A stretch of 13,010 nt of DNA from contig JAUMNV010000195.1 in assembly GCA_031295725.1 (NCBI GenBank), positions 1 to 13,010 of the forward strand, written 5' to 3'. The stretch is from Collinsella sp. (GTDB lineage Bacteria; Actinomycetota; Coriobacteriia; Coriobacteriales; Coriobacteriaceae). Shown piece after piece: positions 6,507 through 12,757 of the stretch; positions within the stretch are counted from its first letter, which is position 1; the number at the start of each line of letters is the position of its first letter. The notes under the pieces were generated by a model that worked only from the letters and a program-made list of their open reading frames with translations, ran no database searches and was not told the DNA's origin. The translations under genes and the position numbers were made by a program.

Positions 6507-6547
6507 AAAACCACCACAAAGGGGACAGGCACCTTTGTGGTGGTTTT
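6507..6547. repeat. Perfect 16-bp inverted repeat in the hisB-hisH gap
   Basis: AAAACCACCACAAAGG (6507-6522) is perfectly complementary to 6532-6547. The central plus-strand sequence, counted from the end of the arms' CAC-AAA part, is a 13-base stretch starting GGGGACAGGCACC (6521-6533). On the his mRNA strand the stem ends in four U, so it could be a weak terminator or attenuator, although it lies inside an operon. It closely resembles the layout of the element at 3390-3422. Confidence 0.85.
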
Positions 6548-6561
6548 TGCCTTTGTTGCGG

Positions 6562-7149
6562 TTACAGCGAGCCCTTGGTGCTGGGGATGCCCTGCACGCG
6601 GGGATCCAGCTCACAGGCGTGGCGCATCGTGCGGCCCACGGCCTTAAAGGCGGCCTCGATAATGTGATGCGAGTTGCCGCCCGCCAGCTCGCGCACGTGC
6701 AGCGTGAGCTTGGCGTCGCGCGCAAAGGCGTAGAAGAACTCGACGGCCAGCTCGGTATCGAAGCTGCCCACGCGCTCGGTCGGCACGGGCAGCTCGCAGT
6801 AGGCCTGGCCGCGGCCCGAAATATCAACAGCAGCCATCACGAGCGTCTCGTCCATGGCGATCGCCGCGTCGGCAAAGCGCGTAATGCCCGCCTTGTCGCC
6901 CAGCGCCTGGCAAAACGCCTCGCCCAGCACAATGCCCGTGTCCTCGACGGTATGGTGCGCGTCGACCTCCACGTCGCCCACCGCGTGCACCGTCAGATCG
7001 AACAGACCATGGCGGCCAAAAGCGTTGAGCATGTGGTCGAAAAACAGCACGCCGGTCGAGATATCGCACACGCCGTTTCCGTCCAAGTCGAGCTTTACGA
7101 CAATGTCGGTCTCGCCCGTCTTGCGGGTTACCTCGGCATAGCGGTCCAT
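6562..7149 (-). CDS. hisB: Imidazoleglycerol-phosphate dehydratase (monofunctional)
   Basis: HisB dehydrates imidazole glycerol phosphate to imidazole acetol phosphate in a manganese-dependent 24-mer. The 195-residue product is the dehydratase domain only. Metal-binding motifs are FFDHML (36-41), DAHHTVED (63-70), and GNSHHIIEAAFKA (158-170), with STKGSL at the C-terminus. No HAD-type histidinol-phosphatase domain is attached, unlike E. coli HisB, so the PHP enzyme at 2479 is needed. The ATG directly follows the hisC stop codon with no spacer. GGAGGAG for translation lies within the hisC 3' end. Confidence 0.96.
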   Translation of the reverse strand: MDRYAEVTRKTGETDIVVKLDLDGNGVCDISTGVLFFDHMLNAFGRHGLFDLTVHAVGDVEVDAHHTVEDTGIVLGEAFCQALGDKAGITRFADAAIAMDETLVMAAVDISGRGQAYCELPVPTERVGSFDTELAVEFFYAFARDAKLTLHVRELAGGNSHHIIEAAFKAVGRTMRHACELDPRVQGIPSTKGSL

Positions 7150-8265
7150 CTACATCTCCTCCTTCACCAGCGCGGCAAACGCAGCCAGTACCTCGTCGTT
7201 TTCCTGCGGGGTACCCACGGTAATGCGCAGGCAGTCCGCGAGCCCCGGCGCATAGCTAAAGTCGCGCACCAAAATCGAATACTCGTCGCGCAGACGCTCG
7301 CGCACGTGCGTGGCATGCGGCGTGCGCACGAGCACAAAGTTCGCCGCGCTCGGCCACGCCTCCACGGGCAGACCCTCGGCAGCCATTGCGTGCAGGGCAC
7401 ACAGTTCGCGCTCGCGCTCGGATGCAACCTGTGCCACCACGGGCGCGTACGCATCGCGGGCACGCACGCAGGCAAGCGCGGCGGCCTGGCTCAGCACGTT
7501 GACCGAATAGATCTGGCGAATCGCCGCGAACACATCGATGACCTCGGGCGCCGCGATCACATAGCCCAGACGCGTGCCGGCGGCGCCGAACGCCTTGGAC
7601 AGCGTATGCAGAATCACCAGGTTGGGATGCTCGGCGATAAGCCCCTGCGCCGTGGTAGCCGCGCCAAACGAATCGTCCGCAAACTCAACGTAGGCCTCGT
7701 CGACCATGACCATGCCGGGGCACGCATCGCACAAGGCCGCGACAAAGTCGAGCGGCGCCACGTCACCCGTGGGATTGTTGGGCGAGGTTACGATCGCCAG
7801 ATTGCACTCGGGAGCCGCTGCAAGCACCGCTGCCTGGTCGAGCTCAAAGGTCGCCGGGTCGCGCCATACGTCGCGCACCTCGGTCTGACAGAGCGATGCA
7901 AAGAACGCATACTCGCTAAAGCACGGCGGGCAGTTGAGCAGAGTCCTCTCTGCGCCGCCAAACGCCAGCAGGTAGTTATAGAGCAGCTCATCGCCGCCGT
8001 TGCCCACGCAGATGTTCTCGCGCGTCACGCCATGCCAGGCAGCAAGCTCGTCGCGCAGATCGTTGGACATGGAATCGGGATAGCGGTTGAGCGGTGTGGC
8101 AGCCAGGGCGGCGTCGACCGCCTCGCGCACGCCGGCCGGCACGGGATAGGTGTTCTCGTTGGCCGATAGGTTGATGCGCGTAGGCGTAAAGTTAGGATCG
8201 TAGGGCTCAATACCGGCCAGGTAAGGCTGGACGAGCCCCTTCATGCGGGGCGTCAGCTCGGCCAT
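7150..8265 (-). CDS. hisC: Histidinol-phosphate aminotransferase
   Basis: HisC transfers the amino group from glutamate to imidazole acetol phosphate, making histidinol phosphate, with PLP as cofactor. The 371-residue fold-type I aminotransferase shows NLSANENTYP (32-41), SPNNPTGD (161-168), VDEAYVEF (188-195) and the PLP lysine K224 in TLSKAFGAAGTRLGY. The ATG at 8265 lies 1 base after the hisD stop, and GAGGAGG sits in the hisD tail. A frame start at 8301 would lie within hisD and is rejected. Related aminotransferases act on aromatic acids, but the operon position fixes the role here. Confidence 0.95.
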   Translation of the reverse strand: MAELTPRMKGLVQPYLAGIEPYDPNFTPTRINLSANENTYPVPAGVREAVDAALAATPLNRYPDSMSNDLRDELAAWHGVTRENICVGNGGDELLYNYLLAFGGAERTLLNCPPCFSEYAFFASLCQTEVRDVWRDPATFELDQAAVLAAAPECNLAIVTSPNNPTGDVAPLDFVAALCDACPGMVMVDEAYVEFADDSFGAATTAQGLIAEHPNLVILHTLSKAFGAAGTRLGYVIAAPEVIDVFAAIRQIYSVNVLSQAAALACVRARDAYAPVVAQVASERERELCALHAMAAEGLPVEAWPSAANFVLVRTPHATHVRERLRDEYSILVRDFSYAPGLADCLRITVGTPQENDEVLAAFAALVKEEM

Positions 8266-8266
8266 A

Positions 8267-9700
8267 TTAGGCCTCCTCGCCGGTCGCGCCAGCGGCACCA
8301 CCCGCAGCCGCCAGGCTCACAGCCTCGGCAACCGTCGTCACGGCGTCGCCCGGCCAGGCGACCTTGGTCAGGTCGGCCGCGGCCAGCGACTCGGCACTCA
8401 CGGCATCCTCGCCCTGTTCCAACACGCGGCGACGCAGAGCGGCCGAAAGCGCGTGCGCCCAAAGACCCTCGGCCTCGGCCAGGCGCTGCGTAGCGGGAGC
8501 GTCCGAGAGCAGGCCCTCGGGCGTATAGCAAATGACGCTCGAGCGCTTGACGAACTCTTCCACCGAAAGCGGGTTGGAGAACATGGCGGTGCCGCCGGTC
8601 GGCAGCGTGTGGTTGGGGCCGGCGACGTAATCGCCGAGCGGCTCGGAACTCCAGGCGCCCACAAAGATGGCGCCGGCGTTGCGGATGCCGCCGAGCAGGC
8701 CCATCGCGTCCTTGCAGTGCAGCTCAAGGTGCTCGGGCGCCACGGTGTTCACCGCCTCGACGGCAGCGGCCATGTCGGCGGCCACTACGATGGTGCCCTC
8801 GTTATCGAGCGAGGCGCGCGTGATCTCGGCACGCGGTGACTGCGCCACCAGGATGTCGATACCCGCCTCGACCTCGCGCGCAAACTGCTCGTCGCAAGTC
8901 ACCAGGTAGCAGGCAGCCAGCGGATCGTGCTCGGCCTGGGCCATCAGGTCGGCCGCGACCACCATAGGCTTGGCCGTGGCATCGGCCAGCACACAGACCT
9001 CGGAGGGACCGGCGACCATGTCGATACCCACGTCACCCGAGACAATCTGCTTGGCCGCAGCGACAAAGGCGTTGCCCGGACCGGTGATTTTGTCGACGCG
9101 CGGAATGGTCTCGGTACCGTACGCCAGCGCGGCCACGGCCTGAGCGCCGCCCACCATATAGATTTCGTCCACGCCGCCGAGCTTTGCCGCCGCGAGCGTG
9201 TAGGGGCTGATCAGGCCGTCCTTTTGCGGCGGGGTCACCATGACCACGCGTTTGACGCCGGCCACCTTGGCGGGAATGGCGTTCATGAGCACGGTAGAGG
9301 GATACTGCGCGCGACCGCCCGGCACATAGATGCCGGCAGCGGCAAGCGGGGTCACCTTAACGCCGAGCATCGTGCCGTCCGGGCGCGTGGTAAACCAGCT
9401 CTGCTCGACCTCGCGCTGGTGGAACTCGCGAATCTGGTGTGCGGCCTTCTCGAGCGCGGCGACAAAGGCAGGATCAAGGCCTTCGAGCGCAGCATCGATC
9501 TGCTCCTGCGGTAGGCGAAAACTCTGCAGCTCAACACCGTCAAAACGCTGGCAGTAATCGCGCACCGCGGCATCACCGTTGGCGCGCACGTTGGCCACGA
9601 TATCACGGGCGGCGTCGACGATGTTTTGCGGCAGCACGCCCTTGCGGTTGAGCTGGTTGGTAACGAGGCGCTCACCGGGAGCAAGCTTGATGGTCTTCAT
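8267..9700 (-). CDS. hisD: Histidinol dehydrogenase with C-terminal extension
   Basis: HisD oxidises histidinol to histidine in two NAD-dependent steps, the last reactions of the pathway. The 477-residue product has the zinc ligands Q255, H258, D357 and H416 and the catalytic pair E323-H324 (APEHLE), all close to E. coli numbering. The NAD-binding GPGN (207-210) and the signature GPSEVCVLAD (231-240) are present. The usual family end is near residue 430. The remaining roughly 48 residues are Ala/Gly-rich and look unstructured; I know no function for them. The start ATG at 9700 follows AGGGGA. The gap from hisG is 105 bases and contains a possible weak hairpin. Confidence 0.95.
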   Translation of the reverse strand: MKTIKLAPGERLVTNQLNRKGVLPQNIVDAARDIVANVRANGDAAVRDYCQRFDGVELQSFRLPQEQIDAALEGLDPAFVAALEKAAHQIREFHQREVEQSWFTTRPDGTMLGVKVTPLAAAGIYVPGGRAQYPSTVLMNAIPAKVAGVKRVVMVTPPQKDGLISPYTLAAAKLGGVDEIYMVGGAQAVAALAYGTETIPRVDKITGPGNAFVAAAKQIVSGDVGIDMVAGPSEVCVLADATAKPMVVAADLMAQAEHDPLAACYLVTCDEQFAREVEAGIDILVAQSPRAEITRASLDNEGTIVVAADMAAAVEAVNTVAPEHLELHCKDAMGLLGGIRNAGAIFVGAWSSEPLGDYVAGPNHTLPTGGTAMFSNPLSVEEFVKRSSVICYTPEGLLSDAPATQRLAEAEGLWAHALSAALRRRVLEQGEDAVSAESLAAADLTKVAWPGDAVTTVAEAVSLAAAGGAAGATGEEA

Positions 9701-9733
9701 ATCGGAATCCCCTATCGGTCGAGGTTGAGTTCG

Positions 9734-9776
9734 AAAAACGAGAGGCCGGGCGGCGGCGCCAATCGGCCCGCAGCCC
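9734..9776 (-). terminator. Possible weak attenuator hairpin between hisG and hisD
   Basis: On the minus strand a G+C-rich 9-bp stem with one mismatch (9776-9768 with 9756-9748) is followed after nine bases by five T (9738-9734). The distance to the T-run is too long for a textbook terminator, so it may only reduce readthrough or stabilise upstream mRNA. Confidence 0.28.
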
Positions 9777-9805
9777 AGACGTTGGGACGCCCGTGCGTGC
9801 TCGCG

Positions 9806-11521
9806 CTATTGTGCCGAGCCCGCAACGGGCTCAAAATGCTTGTCCTTCACGGCCGCTGCCAAGCGATCTGCCAGATTACGCACGCGCGGATCCAGGCGCG
9901 CAGCACCCGGGTTGACGAAGAAGCGGGCCGTACAGTCCATAATGCGACCGGTGATGACCAGGTCGTTGTCGCGCAGCGTGGCGCCCGTGGCAGTAATATC
10001 CACGATGCGATCAGTCATGCCGACGATGGGGCCCAACTCGATGTTGCCGTGCAGCGAAACGATGTCGGCGTTCACGCCGCGCTCGGCATACCATGCACCC
10101 GCGATGCGCGGATACTTGGTGGCCACGCGAAGCGACCCGCGGCGAGTATAGTTGCGCTCGGCCTGACCGGCGCGCCATGCGGGCTCCGCCTCGATAAAGG
10201 TGCACAGGCCATAGCCCAGGTCGACCAGCTGCAGCAGGTTGAGGTCTGCCTCGATGAGCGAGTCCCAACCGCAGATGCCGCAATCGGCACCACCGCAGCC
10301 CACAAAGGCAGGCGCATCGCTGGGACGCACGATGACAAACTCGATATCGCCGACCGCGCCCTCGCCGGCACGCGTGTCGCGGCCGCGCACGATCAGGTGA
10401 CGGCCGGGGTCACGCAGCTCGGAGACGTCCAGGCCCGCGATCTCAAGCACGTCGAGCGTGTCGGCCTTAAGCGAGCCCTTGGGCACGGCGATGCGCAGCG
10501 GGCCCTCGGCGCCACGGCCCGCGGCGTGATCGCCATCGGAAGCGGCATCCTCGGCCGAGGTGCGCGCGGCCTCCAGGCGCTCGAGCGAAAAGGCGAAGCC
10601 CGCCGCCGGCACCTCGATACCGTCGCCAAACGCGCCGGTGAAGATGGAGTCATAGCGCCCGCCCGAACCGACCGGATCGGGCAGTCCGCCGGCATAAGCC
10701 TTAAAGACCAGGCCCGTGTAGTAATCGAAAGAGTTCATGATAGAGAAGTCGAACGACAGCACCTGGGCGTCCTCGGGTGCCAGGCCCTCAACCAGGGCAC
10801 GCAGCTCGCGCGTCAGCGGCGCGACGATACCGGCAGCCTCCAGCAGCGCGTCCACGCGGTCGAGCACCTCGGCACCGCCGTGCAGACGCGGCAGCTCGCT
10901 AATGGCGGCCTTGACGGCATCGGACTCGGTGCTTGCCGCCACGCGGGCATCGAGGCCCACAAAGTCGTTGGCGTGCACGCAGCGCAGGGCCTCAGCGGCC
11001 AGCTCGCGATCCTCGCACGCCGCGAGCAGTTCCTTAAACGGACGCACGCTACCTGCGATAATGCGTGCATCGGGCAGTGCCAGCTTACGCACGGCCTCGG
11101 CCACGAGCGAGACGATCTCGACATCGCCCGCGGTATCGCCCGCACCGATAAGCTCAAAGCCCAGCTGTGTAAACTGACGCGAGCCACCGGCATTGCGCTG
11201 GCACTCGCGAACCACCGGCGCCTCGTAGCGAAGGCGTAGGGGCAGGTCGGCCGCGCGCATGCGGGTCGAAACCAAGCGCACGATCGGCAATGTGTTGTCG
11301 GGACGGACCACCAGCAGGCGGCCATCATCGTCAAAGAGCTTAAACGGCGTGTCCGCAATGCGGCCGCCCTCCTCGAGCGAACCCTTGTCCTCGAGCAGTG
11401 GCGTCTCGACCGGCAGGTAATGATGCTCCCTAAAGCAGCCCTTCACCGTATATGCGATCTCCTCGCGCGCCTGAGCCTCCTCGGGCAATATGTCCCGGAA
11501 TCCCCACGGTGTGGCCGTCAT
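9806..11521 (-). CDS. hisZG: HisZ-HisG fusion: ATP phosphoribosyltransferase regulatory plus catalytic chains
   Basis: One 571-residue frame joins two proteins that are normally separate. Residues 1-320 are HisZ, a histidyl-tRNA synthetase paralogue: RPDNTLPIVRL (73-83), RYEAPVVRECQRNAGGSRQF (98-117), DYYTGLVFKAY (266-276) and GGRYDS (287-292). The synthetase motif RGLDYYTG reads NSFDYYTG here, losing the catalytic arginine, as expected for HisZ. A charged Ala/Gly linker (about 321-341) leads to HisG (342-571): VPKGS (346-350), GWDSLIEADLNLL (418-430), RVATKYPRIAG (465-475) and the PRPP loop DITATGATLRDN (508-519). HisG is the short form without the C-terminal histidine-binding domain and so needs HisZ. 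The enzyme condenses ATP and PRPP, the first committed step, and is feedback-inhibited by histidine in the HisZG complex. GAGGAGG precedes the ATG. First gene of the operon. Confidence 0.93.
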   Translation of the reverse strand: MTATPWGFRDILPEEAQAREEIAYTVKGCFREHHYLPVETPLLEDKGSLEEGGRIADTPFKLFDDDGRLLVVRPDNTLPIVRLVSTRMRAADLPLRLRYEAPVVRECQRNAGGSRQFTQLGFELIGAGDTAGDVEIVSLVAEAVRKLALPDARIIAGSVRPFKELLAACEDRELAAEALRCVHANDFVGLDARVAASTESDAVKAAISELPRLHGGAEVLDRVDALLEAAGIVAPLTRELRALVEGLAPEDAQVLSFDFSIMNSFDYYTGLVFKAYAGGLPDPVGSGGRYDSIFTGAFGDGIEVPAAGFAFSLERLEAARTSAEDAASDGDHAAGRGAEGPLRIAVPKGSLKADTLDVLEIAGLDVSELRDPGRHLIVRGRDTRAGEGAVGDIEFVIVRPSDAPAFVGCGGADCGICGWDSLIEADLNLLQLVDLGYGLCTFIEAEPAWRAGQAERNYTRRGSLRVATKYPRIAGAWYAERGVNADIVSLHGNIELGPIVGMTDRIVDITATGATLRDNDLVITGRIMDCTARFFVNPGAARLDPRVRNLADRLAAAVKDKHFEPVAGSAQ

Positions 11522-11556
11522 CTGGTGAGCCTCCTCATGCTGTGTTTCGTATAGAA

Positions 11557-11588
11557 CAGAAGACCGGCATAGCTCCGCCGGTCTTCTG
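11557..11588 (-). promoter_or_regulatory. Perfect 12-bp hairpin in the 5' leader of the his operon
   Basis: CAGAAGACCGGC (11557-11568) is perfectly complementary to 11577-11588, with an 8-base loop. It lies 35 bases upstream of the hisZG ATG. If the minus-strand TATGCT at 11602-11597 is the -10 box, the transcript would start almost at the stem. It could be an operator palindrome or a 5' mRNA-stabilising hairpin. No U-run follows it, so it is not a terminator. Confidence 0.5.
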
Positions 11589-11663
11589 GGTACTTTAGCA
11601 TACTAGAGTGCTTGCGGGGAGAATCGCCCTCCTCGGCTCACAGCGTATTCATTTGGAAACATG

Positions 11664-11804
11664 GGGGAAAGCGCGTCCCGCCCGCCAGCCAAAAACTGGG
11701 ATGCGGTTTCCGGTTGAAGTCCTCAGCGGAAAGTGTGTCCCATTCTGAGCGCCTGTTCTGGGATGTGCTTTCCGCCAGAAGCCTCAAGCGGAAAGCACGT
11801 CCCG
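11664..11804. repeat. 62-bp-period array of five alternating 17-bp motifs
   Basis: The motif GCGGAAAGYRYGTCCCR appears five times with alternating orientation: plus at 11664-11680, minus at 11697-11713, plus at 11726-11742, minus at 11759-11775, plus at 11788-11804. Same-orientation copies are exactly 62 bp apart. Adjacent plus/minus copies can pair as hairpins; the 11726-11742/11759-11775 pair matches over all 17 positions if G-T wobbles count. The bases between motifs differ, so only the motif is conserved. Confidence 0.8.
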
Positions 11805-11810
11805 TTTCTC

Positions 11811-11827
11811 AAAAAGCGTCAAACGCC
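11811..11827 (-). terminator. Possible weak terminator after the FrlC-like gene
   Basis: On the minus strand a short GCGT/ACGC stem with a three-base loop (11826-11816) is followed directly by five T (11815-11811), 20 bases after the stop codon. The stem is only 4-5 bp. A nearby GGCGCC/GGCGCC pair (11833-11838 and 11851-11856) spanning the stop codon may add structure. Confidence 0.35.
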
Positions 11828-11847
11828 AACTCGGCGCCCTGTCCCAC

Positions 11848-12684
11848 TTAGGCGCCAATCGCACGACGATACTCTGCCATTACCTGCGCATCGGCAGCTG
11901 CGGGGTCGGCAAAATAGCGCCAGTCATAGGTCTCGGCCGAAACAACTCCGCGATAGCCGCGCGCCACCAGCCTATCTAGGTCGGCGCGCATATCGCGGTC
12001 GCCGTCACCCCAGGCAAGATGCGTCGTGCCGTCTGCCGCAACATCGACAAAATGCACGTGGGCGACATCATCGCCAAGCAGATCGAAATAATCGTCGATG
12101 GTATCCCCCGCCACCGCCATAGCGCCCAAATCCAGACACGCCTTAAGTGCCGGATGATCAACCGCCTCGATCATGCGCTTCGTATCGGCTGCCGAGTTCA
12201 CGATCATCGACTCAACCGGCTGTAGGGCCTCGAGCACCAGTCGCACGCCGCGCTCTCCCGCATGCTCGGCAATCGCACGCAGCATCGAGGCGCTGCGACC
12301 CCACGCGTCCTCGATTGGCTCGTTCAAAAATGCCCAGCCACTCGAGACCATGACCTGCTCGGCTCCAAGTTCCGCCGCGATATCCACAACGTTCTTAAAG
12401 TACGCGAGCGTGCGGGCACGTGCCTCATTCCCGCGCGCCGCGATATTCCACGGCTTGGGGTTGTTCTGTTCGGGACAAAGCCCCACAATCCGAACCCCAT
12501 ACCGCTGCGACAGCTCCCGCACCTGCCCGAGCGAATCGTATCCATGGCAATCGACATACAGATGCATCGCCCCGGTCCAAAGCTCGCAACACGTGTAGCC
12601 CGAGGCCGCTGCCGAAGAAAAGAATTCCTCAAGGTCAAAATAACGATGGCTGATATTCATGACGGCAAGCAGGGGGTAGCTCAT
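11848..12684 (-). CDS. FrlC-like sugar epimerase/isomerase (xylose isomerase-like TIM barrel)
   Basis: A 278-residue member of the AP-endonuclease family 2/sugar phosphate isomerase-epimerase group. It resembles E. coli FrlC (fructoselysine 3-epimerase) in several stretches: CELWTGAMH (33-41), IVGLCPEQN (66-74), WGRSASML (128-135) and EALQPVESMIVNSA (152-165). The four metal ligands expected for this fold are E152, D185 (CLDLG), H211 (HVHFVD) and E251 (VSAET). It probably interconverts a ketose or a sugar conjugate at C3, but the substrate cannot be read from sequence. GGAG lies upstream of the ATG at 12684. The upstream partial gene, probably a SIS-domain protein, supports a sugar or Amadori-product pathway. 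An intercistronic hairpin separates the two. Confidence 0.78.
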   Translation of the reverse strand: MSYPLLAVMNISHRYFDLEEFFSSAAASGYTCCELWTGAMHLYVDCHGYDSLGQVRELSQRYGVRIVGLCPEQNNPKPWNIAARGNEARARTLAYFKNVVDIAAELGAEQVMVSSGWAFLNEPIEDAWGRSASMLRAIAEHAGERGVRLVLEALQPVESMIVNSAADTKRMIEAVDHPALKACLDLGAMAVAGDTIDDYFDLLGDDVAHVHFVDVAADGTTHLAWGDGDRDMRADLDRLVARGYRGVVSAETYDWRYFADPAAADAQVMAEYRRAIGA

Positions 12685-12706
12685 AATTACTCTCCAACCT
12701 AAACGA

Positions 12707-12733
12707 GGCCCCGTTCCATATAGGAGCGGGGCC
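12707..12733 (-). terminator. Strong hairpin between the SIS-like gene and the FrlC-like gene
   Basis: GGCCCCGTTCC (12707-12717) pairs with 12723-12733 over 11 bp with one wobble around a 5-base loop. On the transcribed strand the stem is followed only by TCGTTT, a poor U-tract, so it may be a partial terminator or a 3' mRNA-stabilising element that sets the ratio of the two products. Confidence 0.5.
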
Positions 12734-12757
12734 CAATTACATAAACGTTATTTGCTC

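Larger units (their letters stand above)
11522..11847. other. Intergenic leader of the his operon: hairpin plus repeat array
   Basis: This 326-base gap between the FrlC-like gene and the his operon holds a 12-bp perfect hairpin (11557-11588), a possible -10 box TATGCT on the minus strand (11602-11597), the 62-bp-period repeat array (11664-11804) and a weak terminator (11811-11827). I see no gene, histidine-rich leader peptide or T-box features in it. Confidence 0.6.

Noticed and set aside
6535..8169. 544-codon plus-strand ORF opposite hisB and hisC
   Set aside because: It is the antisense shadow of two certain genes in G+C-rich DNA, has no recognisable domain and is rich in residues produced by reverse reading of GC-biased codons.
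9626..11239. 537-codon plus-strand ORF opposite hisZG
   Set aside because: Same reason: it mirrors a well-supported minus-strand gene and shows no family motif or ribosome site.
11664..11804. CRISPR array
   Set aside because: Repeats are 17 bp, alternate in orientation and number only five; no cas genes are nearby.
11522..11850. Histidine leader peptide or T-box attenuator for the his operon
   Set aside because: No run of histidine codons, no T-box consensus and no terminator with U-tract before the hisZG start.
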